A stretch of DNA of 50,172 bases, taken from the NCBI GenBank assembly GCA_943330755.2, contig CALQIY020000003.1, positions 1 through 50,172 on the forward strand, written 5' to 3'. Numbering within the stretch: position 1 is the first letter of the stretch; each line of letters begins with the position of its first letter. This document shows, one piece after another, positions 16,893 to 25,506 of this stretch. The notes under the pieces were generated by a model, which made no database searches, had not been told where the DNA came from, and saw only the letters and a list, made by a program, of their open reading frames with translations. The position numbers and the translations under genes are program-made. The DNA is from Opitutus sp. GAS368. Lineage in GTDB: Bacteria; Verrucomicrobiota; Verrucomicrobiia; Opitutales; UBA953.

Positions 16893-18718
16893 GCTTGGGC
16901 TCCTTCCGATTGGATGAGGATGGCGCGACGGTAGTGGCCGTCTTCGGCCATGAGCTGCTCATGGGTGCCTTGCTGGATGAGCCGGCCGCGGTCGAGCACG
17001 AGGATGAGGTCGGCGCGGCGGAGGGTGCTGAGCCGGTGCGCCACGATGAACGTCGTGCGGCCTTCCATGGCGGCCTCCATGGCCTCCATGATTTCCTTCT
17101 CGGTCTCGGCATCGATGGCCGAGGTGGGGTCGTCCAGCAGCAGCACGGTCGGCTCCAGCAGGAGCGCGCGGGCGATGGCGAGGCGTTGGCGTTGACCGCC
17201 GGAGAGGTTGACGCCGCCTTCACCGAGGAACGTCTCGTAGCCTTCGGGGAAGGCCACGATGAAATCGTGGGCGCCGGCGATTTTGGCGGCGCGCTCGATG
17301 CGTTCCTGGCTCGCGTCGGGATGGCCGAAGGCGATGTTCGCCGCGATGGTGTTCGAGAAGAGGAAGTTCTCTTGGAAAACCATGCCGACCTGGCGGCGGA
17401 GTTCCGGCAGGGGCAAGGTGCGGACGTCGTGGCCGTCGAGCAGCACGCGGCCGTCGCGGGGGTCGTAGAAACGCGGGATCAGCGAGAGGAGGGCGGATTT
17501 CCCGGAGCCGGTGGCCCCGGCGATGGCGATCCGGCGGCCGGGCTCGGCGACGAAGTTCACGTCCTTCAGCACCGTGGCGTTCTCGTTGTATTCGAAGGAG
17601 ACGTTGTCGAAGGTCACGCGGCCGAGGAATCGGCCGGGCGACCGCGCATCGGGCTGCGAGGCCACGCCCGGGTCGGTGTCGAGGATCTCGAAGATGCGCT
17701 TGGCGCCCGCGAGCGAAACCTGGGCGTTGTCGACCACGGCGGCCACGGTGGTCACCTGGGTCGCGAACTGCTGGAGCAGGCCCGCGAAGGTCACGAGCCC
17801 CGTGCCCAAGGAGATTTGGCCCTGCATGACCAGCCAGCCGCCGTAGCCGAGCAGGATGATCATCGAGAGCCGATTGAGCCCGTCGATGACCGGCCAGAAG
17901 AGCGCGATCTCACCGAAAACCTTGCGCTTCTGCACGCGGATGTCCTCGCTCCAGCCCGCGAAGCGCCCCATCACCCGGCCCTCCAAGGAGAATCCTTTGA
18001 CGACCTGGATGCCTTGGACGTTCTCGGAGAAGCCCAAGACCATGCGGTCCATGAGGTCGCGATTCTCCTCGTAGGCGGGGCGGACTTTCTTGGAGAAGCG
18101 GATCGCGAACCAGATCTGGATCGGCAGCACCGACAGGCACGCGAGCGTGAGGCGCCAATCCGTGCGGAACATGTAGACCGAGCAGACGGCGAGGGTGACG
18201 GTGATGATGGCCAACTGCAGCAGCACGCCTTCGATGAAGATGCGGACCGAGTGGGCGTCCGAGGTGACGCGGTTGATGATGGAGCCGCTCGCGTTGGAGT
18301 CGAAGAACCGGAAGCTCAGCTGCTGGAGTTTCGCGAAGACCTGCGCACGCAGGTTGACCACGATGCGCCCGTGCATGAAGCGGACCGAGACCAGGCCGAA
18401 GACGAAGGAGAGGGCGGCGCGCAGCAGGGCCACGACGACGATGCCGCCCGACAGCCACCACAGGGTCGCCACATTGTCGCTCTCCTTGGGGATGAAGAAC
18501 GGCAAGGTCGGGGCCGGGACGGTGGCGTCGGCGCAGTGCCGGATGAAGTCCACCGCGATGCCGGTGAGCACGAAGACCGCCACCGTGAAGACGACCAGGA
18601 TCAGCTGCAGTCCCAGCAGCTGGAGGCAGTCCGTGCGGTGCGACCAAGCGATGCCCAGCAGGCGCCGCAACGTCGGAGCCGTCGCGTTCGTCTGCGTGGG
18701 TTGGGGGGCGGTGGACAT
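16889..18718 (-). CDS. ABC exporter subunit with intact signature and Glu-to-Asp Walker B
   Basis: A 609-residue half-exporter, membrane domain first (six helices between about 30 and 330), ATPase second. Walker A is GATGSGKS (401-408), signature LSGGQ at 505-509, and H-loop His561 in IVAHRLS. Walker B ends LLLDD: the catalytic glutamate position is Asp530. This is the TM287-type pattern of heterodimeric exporters, in which one ATP site is degenerate. Its partner is the overlapping gene at 15081-16892. It lies 36 bases downstream of ilvE on the same strand. The N-terminus lacks a signal peptide, as expected for this family. Confidence 0.92.
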   Translation of the reverse strand: MSTAPQPTQTNATAPTLRRLLGIAWSHRTDCLQLLGLQLILVVFTVAVFVLTGIAVDFIRHCADATVPAPTLPFFIPKESDNVATLWWLSGGIVVVALLRAALSFVFGLVSVRFMHGRIVVNLRAQVFAKLQQLSFRFFDSNASGSIINRVTSDAHSVRIFIEGVLLQLAIITVTLAVCSVYMFRTDWRLTLACLSVLPIQIWFAIRFSKKVRPAYEENRDLMDRMVLGFSENVQGIQVVKGFSLEGRVMGRFAGWSEDIRVQKRKVFGEIALFWPVIDGLNRLSMIILLGYGGWLVMQGQISLGTGLVTFAGLLQQFATQVTTVAAVVDNAQVSLAGAKRIFEILDTDPGVASQPDARSPGRFLGRVTFDNVSFEYNENATVLKDVNFVAEPGRRIAIAGATGSGKSALLSLIPRFYDPRDGRVLLDGHDVRTLPLPELRRQVGMVFQENFLFSNTIAANIAFGHPDASQERIERAAKIAGAHDFIVAFPEGYETFLGEGGVNLSGGQRQRLAIARALLLEPTVLLLDDPTSAIDAETEKEIMEAMEAAMEGRTTFIVAHRLSTLRRADLILVLDRGRLIQQGTHEQLMAEDGHYRRAILIQSEGAQA

Positions 18719-18754
18719 GCGGCAGTTTCCGGGTTTGGCCCCGGAAGGACGGCC

Positions 18755-19624
18755 TTAGCGAATCATCGCGCCTTCGCGGGAAGCCTTCTTGCGGAACTCG
18801 GCGAGGATCTTGGCCGTCAACGGGCCGGGCTTGCCGGAACCGATGGTGCGGGCGTCGACTTCGATGACCGGGATGACTTCGGCGGCGGTGCCGGTGAGGA
18901 AGCACTCGTCGGCGTTCCAGACGTCGTAACGGGTGATGTTGGTCTCGACGGTCGGGATGCCGAGGGCGGCGGCGACTTCCAAGGCCACCTGGCGGGTGAT
19001 GCCGACGAGCGCGCCCGTGTGGGAAGCGGGGGTGATGAGGCGACCCTTATGGATGAGGAACACGTTGTCGCCGGTGCACTCGGAGACGTAGCCCTGTTCG
19101 TTGAGCATCAGGCACTCGTGGAAGCCATGCTGCTGGGCTTCGATCTTGGCCATGATGTTGTTCAGGTAGTTCAGGGACTTGATCATCGGCGGGAGCGCGG
19201 CCGGGCTGATGCGGCGCGTCGGCGAGGTGATGATCTTCATGCCCGTGGTGTAGAGTTCCTCGGGGTAGAGCTTGATGGTGTCGGCGATGCAGATGATCGA
19301 CGGGGTGGGGCAGTTCTTCGGCGAAAGACCGAGGTCGCCGAAGCCGCGCGACACGACGAGGCGGATGTAGCCGTCGGTCAAGTTGTTGCGACGGCAGGAT
19401 TCGCAGACGATGTCGGCGATTTGCTGACGCGTCCACGGCATCGTCAGGCAGATGGCCTTGGCGGACATCTCCAGGCGCTCGAGGTGCTCATCCAAGCGGA
19501 AGACGCAGCCTTGGTAGAGGCGGATGCCCTCGAAGATGCCGTCGCCGTAGAGAAAACCATGGTCAAAGACCGAGATTTTGGCGTCGGCCTTAGGATAAAA
19601 CTTTCCGTCGATATAGACTTCCAT
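18755..19624 (-). CDS. ilvE: Branched-chain-amino-acid aminotransferase (class IV PLP enzyme)
   Basis: A 289-residue fold-type IV aminotransferase. It begins MEVYIDGKFYPKADAKISVF followed by DHGFLYGDGIFEGIR, typical of IlvE. The PLP lysine is Lys149 in PPMIKSLNYLNNI. NEQGYVSECTGDNVFLIHKG and ITRQVALEVA, and FLTGTAAEVIPV near the C-terminus, are family signatures. It would transaminate leucine, isoleucine and valine; D-amino-acid aminotransferases and aminodeoxychorismate lyases share the fold, but the length and EGIR motif favour IlvE. It is flanked on the same strand by a PaaK-like adenylating enzyme upstream (87 bases) and ABC exporters downstream (36 bases). Confidence 0.88.
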   Translation of the reverse strand: MEVYIDGKFYPKADAKISVFDHGFLYGDGIFEGIRLYQGCVFRLDEHLERLEMSAKAICLTMPWTRQQIADIVCESCRRNNLTDGYIRLVVSRGFGDLGLSPKNCPTPSIICIADTIKLYPEELYTTGMKIITSPTRRISPAALPPMIKSLNYLNNIMAKIEAQQHGFHECLMLNEQGYVSECTGDNVFLIHKGRLITPASHTGALVGITRQVALEVAAALGIPTVETNITRYDVWNADECFLTGTAAEVIPVIEVDARTIGSGKPGPLTAKILAEFRKKASREGAMIR

Positions 19625-19711
19625 CGATGTAAAAAGCCACCTTGGGCGTTCTTCGGGCGGTTTTCCAGCCAGAAGCGAAAAAACGCCGACTTTGCCGTTT
19701 TCTCGGGCAGT

Positions 19712-20944
19712 TCAGCCTAGTCGGACAGTCAGGCGGAACTTCCCGGAGTCTTCGGGGGCGATCATGACGCCCGTGCGCACCGTGACCTCGCCACCGAGGA
19801 GGGCAGGCAGCCGTGCACCGAGGAGAGCGGTGCTGGCGGTCAGTGCGTCGCCGGCCGCCACCGGCATGAGGAAGACTTCGAGCGGACCGTCGGACTGCTG
19901 TCTGACTTGGTAATGGGCGATGTCCCCCAAGTCCGTGAACAGCGCGTCGACTTGGCGGGTCGTTGCCACCGAGCCATCGGCGCGCCGCAAGGCGTCGCGG
20001 ACGCGTCCATGGACGATGTAGCCGGCACCGGCCTGTTCCGCATGGTCGCCGATGGCGTAACGCAAGAGCGGCAGGTAGGGGTTGGTGTGGGTGGTGACGA
20101 GGAACTGCCCGACGCCGCGGGTGTCGCGGTCGACGAGCTCCAGCGTGGCGGTCTGCGTGCTGGGCACCGCGACCGAACCGTCCGCTTCGATGAGCAGGTG
20201 TCCGGTTTCGCTGGAGCCGTAGAGGTTGATGACGGGTACGCCGAAGACGCGTTCCAGGATGCGGCGATGGACGACGCTGGTGTATTCGTAGCTCGTCAGG
20301 ATGAAGCGGAGCGAGGGGAAGCGCAGGCCGTGCCGCTCGCAGTAGAGCGCGAACCACATCCCGTGCACGGGGTCGACATCAAGGAAAGTCGGGGCCCAGG
20401 TGGCGGTCTCTTCGGCCATCTTGGCGAGTTTTGCCTCGGGTAGGCTGAAGGGGATGCGCTCCTGGTTGACGTAGAGCGTCGAGCCCAGGGTGCGTTGCTC
20501 AACGTTGAGCCAGCGGGCGAAGCAGCTGACCCCGCTGCAGCCCGGCGTCGTGAACACGGCCCGCTTCGCGCTCGGGTCGGCGGCGAGCAACGAGCGGATG
20601 AAGGGGTTCTGCTGGAGGGCGCGGGCTTCCTGCTCGGCCCACCACGTCCGCCCGAAGATGACGCGGACGCTCGCGCCCGAGGTCCCGGAGGTGCTTTCCT
20701 CTTCGATGAGGCCGGCTGCGGTCAGTGCCGCCAGCGAGAAGCGGCGGGGGAGAAAGCCCTCGGGTGAGTGCTCGCGCAGTGCTTGCTTACTGATGCGCGG
20801 GAGTTCGCCCAGGTTGATCGCCGGATCCCCCAGAGCCCGGGCCCAGTCGGCCTGCTCGTAAAACGGCACATCCTGGGTCTGCGCGAGCGTGGCCGACCAA
20901 GTGGTCGGGCTGGTCGCAGGCAAGGGCAGGGTCGAGCTAGGCAT
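19712..20944 (-). CDS. PaaK-like adenylate-forming enzyme
   Basis: A 410-residue member of the AMP-binding superfamily, PaaK/CapK-like branch. It would activate a carboxylic acid as the acyl-adenylate, perhaps then forming a thioester. Visible core motifs: the phosphate loop STSGTSG (84-90) followed by ASVRVIFGRTWW; NLYGSSETGHLL (the Y-G-x-S-E motif); LLRYAIGDHAE (the ribose-binding Asp); and near the end EDSGKFRLTV, where the Gly-Lys corresponds to the catalytic lysine region. A TTG codon 18 bases upstream could extend it by six residues; the ATG at 20944 is preferred. The substrate is not predictable. It lies between an FAH-family gene and ilvE. Confidence 0.85.
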   Translation of the reverse strand: MPSSTLPLPATSPTTWSATLAQTQDVPFYEQADWARALGDPAINLGELPRISKQALREHSPEGFLPRRFSLAALTAAGLIEEESTSGTSGASVRVIFGRTWWAEQEARALQQNPFIRSLLAADPSAKRAVFTTPGCSGVSCFARWLNVEQRTLGSTLYVNQERIPFSLPEAKLAKMAEETATWAPTFLDVDPVHGMWFALYCERHGLRFPSLRFILTSYEYTSVVHRRILERVFGVPVINLYGSSETGHLLIEADGSVAVPSTQTATLELVDRDTRGVGQFLVTTHTNPYLPLLRYAIGDHAEQAGAGYIVHGRVRDALRRADGSVATTRQVDALFTDLGDIAHYQVRQQSDGPLEVFLMPVAAGDALTASTALLGARLPALLGGEVTVRTGVMIAPEDSGKFRLTVRLG

Positions 20945-21007
20945 GAGCGTGGCAGGCTTCAACTTGGAGGCAATCTCCCCAAAGGCAAAGCACGTCGGCC
21001 TTTTCGC

Positions 21008-21814
21008 TTAGGCTTCTTCGCGGACCTCGTTGCGGAGGATGCCGATGCCCGTGATCTCGACTTCCATCACATCGCCGGGCTGCAGCCAGCGGGGCGGCTT
21101 TTGGGCCATGCCGACACCGGCGGGCGTGCCGGTGAGGATGACGGAGCCGGCGGGCAACGTGGAGCTCGCCGCCAGGAAAGCGATGAGGTCGGCGACGGAG
21201 AACTGCATCGTCGCCGTCGACGCGGACTGCATGGTCGCGCCGTTGAGTCGGAAGGAGACCTGCAGCTGCTGTGGATCGGGGATTTCGTCGGGCGTGACCA
21301 AGCAAGGGCCGAGCGGGCAGAAGGTGTCGAAGGACTTGCCGCGGCACCATTGACCGCCGCCCCATTCTTTTTGCCAATCGCGCGCGGAGACGTCGTTGGC
21401 GCAAGTGTAGGCGAGGACGTAGTCGAGCGCCTGGGCGGGCGTGACGTTGTGGCAGTCGCGGCCGATCACCACGGCAAGTTCCGCTTCGTAATCGACGGCA
21501 TCGCTCCGCAGGAAGCGCGGCATCCGTACGGACCCCGAACCCGTGGCGCTGGCTGGGTTCTTCATAAAGATCGTGGGATGGGCCTGTTGCTTGCTGCCGA
21601 ATTCCTTGGCATGGTCGGCATAGTTGACGCCGGCGCAGAAGATGGCTCGTGGGCTGAAGGGCGCGCCGAGGGCAGGGTGACGATCGTCGACGATGCGTTC
21701 GGTCAGCGTGAAGCGCCCCGCCTGGATGATTGCTTCACGCCAAACCCCGGCAGCGTCTTGTGCGGCCAGCACGCTTTCGCGGGTGGTTGGTTCGGTGAAG
21801 GCGTAGACGCGCAT
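21008..21814 (-). CDS. Fumarylacetoacetate hydrolase family protein
   Basis: A 268-residue FAH-domain protein. The family splits or isomerises carbon-carbon bonds in 2-oxo acids using a divalent metal. Metal ligands are E110 and E112 in [12 protein letters not shown] and D141 in [50 protein letters not shown] and [16 protein letters not shown] are typical of the 2-hydroxyhepta-2,4-diene-1,7-dioate isomerase/FAH group. A TTG codon 36 bases upstream would add 12 residues; the ATG is preferred as the fold begins with RVYAF. Divergent from the Tat oxidoreductase gene. Substrate unknown. Confidence 0.9.
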   Translation of the reverse strand: MRVYAFTEPTTRESVLAAQDAAGVWREAIIQAGRFTLTERIVDDRHPALGAPFSPRAIFCAGVNYADHAKEFGSKQQAHPTIFMKNPASATGSGSVRMPRFLRSDAVDYEAELAVVIGRDCHNVTPAQALDYVLAYTCANDVSARDWQKEWGGGQWCRGKSFDTFCPLGPCLVTPDEIPDPQQLQVSFRLNGATMQSASTATMQFSVADLIAFLAASSTLPAGSVILTGTPAGVGMAQKPPRWLQPGDVMEVEITGIGILRNEVREEA

Positions 21815-21859
21815 GGCACGCAAGGTGGTCAGCGGATGGCCTGCAGGCAAGTCCCCCTT

Positions 21860-21876
21860 CCTTACGAACGGTAAGG
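21860..21876. promoter_or_regulatory. Inverted repeat, candidate operator
   Basis: CCTTAC (21860-21865), 5 bases, GTAAGG (21871-21876): a perfect 6-bp palindrome in the 139-base divergent region between the FAH-family gene and the Tat oxidoreductase gene. An AT-rich stretch (tatacctcattttatt) lies just to its right and could hold a promoter. The position suits a shared operator; no regulator is identified. Confidence 0.4.
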
Positions 21877-21953
21877 CTCATATACCTCATTTTATTGGGT
21901 CATGGGGAACTATAGGGGTTGAAGGCGGTCTTGAACGACTCTACCCCTCGACC

Positions 21954-23243
21954 ATGCGATTACCCCGTCGTTCCTTCCTCCAGAAGACTGCTATCGCGGC
22001 TGCTGGCTTCACCATCATCCCGCGTCACGTTTTGGGCCGCGGTTTCGTGCCCCCCAGCGAGACGCTCAATCACGTCATCGTCGGTTGCGGCGGCATCTCT
22101 GGTTCCGGCGCCCACTTCGGCGACCACATGAAGGGCGCGCACCGCATCCTCGCGGTCTGCGACGTGGATGATAACCATGCCAAGAACCGCGTGAACCAGG
22201 TGCAGGCCGCCGGGGGCGGCACGCCGAAGAGCACGCGCGATTTCCGTGAGATCATCGGCCTCGCCGATGCCGATGTCGTCCACGTCTGCACGCCGCCGCA
22301 TTGGCATGGGGTCATCGCCGCGGCGGCCGCGCGCCTGGGGAAGTCCGTCTGGTGCGAGAAGCCCATGACCCGCACGATCGGTGAAGGCCTCGCCCTCCGG
22401 AAGGTCGTGCAGGAGACCGGCGTGCCCTTCCGCATCAACACTTGGTTCCGACTCAATACCACGAACTATTATGGCGTCGGTCCGGCTCGCGAAATCCGTC
22501 GCGTCGTCGCCAGCGGCGTCCTCGGTGGCCCATTGACCGTCCGTCTCGCCTGCGTCGGTGGCATCGCTTGGAAGGTGAACCTCTGGACGGGTCGGCCCAA
22601 CCTCACACCGCAGGCGGTGCCCGCCAACTTGGACTGGGACATGTATTGCGGGCCTTCGCCGCTGATCCCCTATCACCCGCACCGCTGTCACGGCTCCTTC
22701 CGTGGTTATTGGAATTTCGACCAAGGTGGCCTGGGCGATATGGGTCAGCACTTCCTGGATCCGGTGCAGTATTTCATCGGGAAGGACAACGAGTTCCCGG
22801 TTTCCGTCGAGTCCGACGCCCCGCCGCAGGACCCCGTGGCGTGCGGCGTCTGGAAGACCGTCACGCTGACCTACGCCGACGGCACGCGCATCATCCTCGA
22901 ATCGGAATTGGCCGAGAAGGGCGAGAAGCCCTTCCTCGAAGGCCCGAACGGCAAATTGTTCGCGAACATGCGCTCCGACCGTCCGGAGCTCATCCGCAAG
23001 GCCATGGAATACCCGTTGCCGGAGCGTCAGGAAGACGATTTCGACCTTTCCTCGCGCGAGCGCCGACCCTTTGGTTACGGCGTCAACGAGGCGTTCCACA
23101 GCTCCACCTTGGTGAACCTCGCCGCCTTATCCGTGCGGCTCGGCCGAAAGCTCAAGTTCAAGCCCGATGGCTCCGGCTTCGTCGGTGATGCCCAGGCCGA
23201 CCGCCTACACTCGCCCATCCTCCGTGGGCCTTGGACGATCTAA
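21954..23243 (+). CDS. Tat-exported Gfo/Idh/MocA family oxidoreductase
   Basis: A 429-residue NAD(P)-dependent oxidoreductase. The N-terminus MRLPRRSFLQKTAIAAAGF is a twin-arginine signal (R5-R6), so the protein is probably folded with cofactor before export. The Rossmann nucleotide motif is VIVGCGGISGSGAH (about 41-54). HVCTPPHWHGVIAAAA and WCEKPMTR (EKP at 135-137) are the Gfo/Idh/MocA signatures; the C-terminal sheet domain contains LGDMGQHFLDPVQYF. The family oxidises or epimerises sugars and related polyols. Such Tat-type members are common in Verrucomicrobiota and Planctomycetota. The ATG at 21954 is chosen because the signal peptide starts there. Confidence 0.93.
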   Translation: MRLPRRSFLQKTAIAAAGFTIIPRHVLGRGFVPPSETLNHVIVGCGGISGSGAHFGDHMKGAHRILAVCDVDDNHAKNRVNQVQAAGGGTPKSTRDFREIIGLADADVVHVCTPPHWHGVIAAAAARLGKSVWCEKPMTRTIGEGLALRKVVQETGVPFRINTWFRLNTTNYYGVGPAREIRRVVASGVLGGPLTVRLACVGGIAWKVNLWTGRPNLTPQAVPANLDWDMYCGPSPLIPYHPHRCHGSFRGYWNFDQGGLGDMGQHFLDPVQYFIGKDNEFPVSVESDAPPQDPVACGVWKTVTLTYADGTRIILESELAEKGEKPFLEGPNGKLFANMRSDRPELIRKAMEYPLPERQEDDFDLSSRERRPFGYGVNEAFHSSTLVNLAALSVRLGRKLKFKPDGSGFVGDAQADRLHSPILRGPWTI

Positions 23244-23271
23244 GCCACGCCACTTTAGCCCCGCCCCGTCC

Positions 23272-24174
23272 ATGAAACCTTCCTCCCTTTTCCTGCTTCT
23301 CGCCGCCGCTTCGGTGAGTTTCGTCGCGCACGCCGAAGATAAAGCCGCCGCCAAGGCCCCCGCCAAAGCCGCGGTCTCGGCTAAAGCCAAAGAAGCTGAC
23401 GCCAATGAGCCCCGCGTGAAGGCCATGCAGGCAGTCATCAACACGTCACGTCAGTTCGCCAACCCTTCGCCCGAGGCGGCGGCTTGGTTCGGCAAGCTCC
23501 GGGCGCAGCGCGCCGCGAGCAAGGACGCCGAAGAACAGGCCGCGCTCGATACGGCGCTCCAGTTCGACCCGGCCGTTGCGCCGTTTTCTCCGCTCGGTCA
23601 GGAGCCCTTGAAGAACTATCCGGCGCCAGAGGTGGCTTCGGCCCTCGGCAAACTCGCGGCTACGGAGCGGGCCCTTGACCTCGGGCAGAAGGCGACCGCC
23701 CTCGGCGTCGCGGAGTTGAGCGAACTGACCAGGTCTCCGGAAGCAGAGACCGCCGCGCGGGCGGCCCGTCTGCTCCGCCGTATCGATGCGGCGGCGGCGG
23801 CTCCCTTGCTCTGGAAGCGCCTCGCCACGTTGACCCAGCGCGCGGAGATCAAGCAGACCGAAGATGAAATCTTGCGCCTGCCCGTCGCCCAGGTCGGTCA
23901 GGGCTTTCCTGCCTTCACCGAAATCGAAAAAGCCCCGTTGGCCGTGAAGGGTGCCTGGTTGCGCATCGTGTCGGTGCGCCCGACCTTGAAGGCCGACAAG
24001 GCAACCGTGCTGGCCCTCCTGAAGGGGCCGGCCAATGAAGTGACCGAGGCCGCCTGGGATGCGGTCCCGACCTTGTTCACCGTGGCCGACAAGGCCTCGC
24101 TCGAGGAAGCCTCCAAGGGGCTCTCCGAGCGCTTGGCACCGCGCGCCAAGGCAGCCCTCGCCCTGCTCAAGTAA
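23272..24174 (+). CDS. Secreted Ala-rich helical protein, unknown
   Basis: A 300-residue protein I do not recognise. It has a signal peptide (MKPSSLFLLLAAASVSFVAHA, cleavage after AHA near residue 21), then an Ala/Lys-rich low-complexity segment, then an all-helical domain rich in Ala, Leu and Glu. Helical pairs such as PEVASALGKLAATERALDLG and SPEAETAARAARLLRRIDAA could be HEAT- or TPR-like repeats. It lies 28 bases after the Tat oxidoreductase gene and 66 bases before aroK, same strand. No catalytic residues are evident. Confidence 0.82.
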   Translation: MKPSSLFLLLAAASVSFVAHAEDKAAAKAPAKAAVSAKAKEADANEPRVKAMQAVINTSRQFANPSPEAAAWFGKLRAQRAASKDAEEQAALDTALQFDPAVAPFSPLGQEPLKNYPAPEVASALGKLAATERALDLGQKATALGVAELSELTRSPEAETAARAARLLRRIDAAAAAPLLWKRLATLTQRAEIKQTEDEILRLPVAQVGQGFPAFTEIEKAPLAVKGAWLRIVSVRPTLKADKATVLALLKGPANEVTEAAWDAVPTLFTVADKASLEEASKGLSERLAPRAKAALALLK

Positions 24175-24240
24175 TTTCGTTGGTTTCGGCGGCTAGGATT
24201 GTCGCTTGCCGAAAGGCAGGGGACGCCCTTGCCTTGCGGC

Positions 24241-24813
24241 ATGCCGTCCGGTGCCCAGTCCAACCCTCAGCCCAACCTGATCCTCGCTGGATTCATGGGC
24301 ACGGGGAAGTCGGCCTTGGGTCGACAGTTGGCCAAGCGCTGGCGCCGTAGCTTCGTCGATACCGATGACCTCGTCGAGAAGCTCGCGGGCGCCTCCATCG
24401 CGGATATTTTCGCGCAGCAAGGGGAAGAGCATTTCCGGGCCTTGGAGCGCAAGGTCGTGGAGGAACTCCTCCCGGAGACGGACGCCATCATCGCCTGCGG
24501 TGGTGGGCTTGTCGTTCAGCCCGGCATGATCGAACTCGTCCGGGCCAAAGGCATCGTCGTCACCTTGTTCGCCTCCGTGGACACCATTCTGCGGCGGACG
24601 GCGGGTAATTCCCGGCGACCGCTCCTCAAGGGCGAAGACCCCGAGGCGAAGATCCGCGAACTGATGAAGAAGCGCGAGCAGGCGTACATGAAGGCGGGGA
24701 TCGCCGTCTACACCGATGGCCGTTCGCTCCAGCAGCTCTGTGTGATTGTCGAGCGCGTCTACGAGCGGGAAGCGCGGGCGGTGCTCAAGGCACGCTCGAA
24801 AAAAGCGGACTGA
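24241..24813 (+). CDS. aroK: Shikimate kinase
   Basis: A 190-residue P-loop kinase phosphorylating shikimate at the 3-hydroxyl in the pathway to chorismate. Walker A is GFMGTGKS (17-24). The shikimate-binding DTDDLVE begins at Asp40, and CGGGLVV carries the glycine motif. ERKVVEELL and RRTAGNSRRPLL (lid region, arginines contacting ATP) are typical. An in-frame TTG 42 bases upstream was rejected because the ATG gives the normal N-terminus. Its last 29 bases overlap the convergent aat gene. Together with the DAHP synthase and trpD elsewhere in the window it covers steps of aromatic synthesis. Confidence 0.94.
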   Translation: MPSGAQSNPQPNLILAGFMGTGKSALGRQLAKRWRRSFVDTDDLVEKLAGASIADIFAQQGEEHFRALERKVVEELLPETDAIIACGGGLVVQPGMIELVRAKGIVVTLFASVDTILRRTAGNSRRPLLKGEDPEAKIRELMKKREQAYMKAGIAVYTDGRSLQQLCVIVERVYEREARAVLKARSKKAD

Positions 24814-25468
24814 CCCACGCGTCGGCGGCCGGCGTCTGATCGCGTTCCTGGGCGAGCACCTGGAGGAAGTCGGACCGGCGCACCCCGCCGGCTCCTAGGG
24901 AAGCCAGGTGGGGCGTCGGCATCTGGCAATCGATGAGGACGTAGCCGGCGGCCTTGAGTCGTTCGACCAGCGCAACGAAGCCCACCTTGGAGGCGTCGCT
25001 GCGGGTATGGAACATGGACTCGCCGTGGAAGATGCGGCCGATGCTGACGCCGTAGAGGCCGCCGACGAGTTCGCCTTGCCAGGTGACTTCGACGCTGTGG
25101 GCGTAGCCTTTCCGGTGCAGTTCCACGTAGGCGGTGATCATGTCCTCGGTGATCCAGGTGCCGAACTGGCCGGGGCGGGGGACCGCCGCGCACCGGCGCA
25201 TGATGCCTTCGAAATCCCGGTCCAAGGTGACCTGCCAACCCTTCTTCCGCATCGTCTTGCGGAGGCTGTCGGTTACCCGCAATTCATCTGGCAACAGCAC
25301 GAACCGTGGATTCGGACAGAACCACTGGACCGGCTCGTCTTCGGAGTACCAAGGAAAAACCCCGTGTCGGTAAGCCGACAGCAGGGTGGGAAAGTCCAAT
25401 TGACCGCCGACATGCAGCGGGGCGCGGGCCGGAGCTTTCGCGGGGTCGCCATAGGGCCACTCGTACAT
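24785..25468 (-). CDS. aat: Leucyl/phenylalanyl-tRNA-protein transferase
   Basis: A 227-residue enzyme that adds Leu or Phe from tRNA to N-terminal Arg or Lys of proteins, marking them for ClpS-ClpAP degradation. Conserved parts: GVFPWYSEDEPVQWFCPNPR near the N-terminus, TWITEDMITAYVELHRKG, HSVEVTWQGELVGGLYGVSI, and GRIFHGESMFHTRSDASKVG. The end contains IDCQMPTPHLASLGA. A TTG start three codons upstream is possible; ATG preferred. It overlaps the end of aroK by 29 bases in convergent orientation. Confidence 0.95.
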   Translation of the reverse strand: MYEWPYGDPAKAPARAPLHVGGQLDFPTLLSAYRHGVFPWYSEDEPVQWFCPNPRFVLLPDELRVTDSLRKTMRKKGWQVTLDRDFEGIMRRCAAVPRPGQFGTWITEDMITAYVELHRKGYAHSVEVTWQGELVGGLYGVSIGRIFHGESMFHTRSDASKVGFVALVERLKAAGYVLIDCQMPTPHLASLGAGGVRRSDFLQVLAQERDQTPAADAWVSPLFSSVP

Positions 25469-25506
25469 CGTCTTCAATCAACGATGCCGAGCGGACTATC
25501 GCAAGG

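Noticed and set aside
16895-19720. A 941-codon plus-strand open frame opposite the ABC exporters and ilvE
   Set aside because: It is antisense to three clearly recognisable genes and its translation is rich in Asp, Glu, Gly, Arg and Val with no motif, the usual shadow of GC-rich coding sequence.
20944-20962. TTG start codon for the PaaK-like gene
   Set aside because: The in-frame ATG at 20944 is more likely; the six extra residues add no recognisable sequence.
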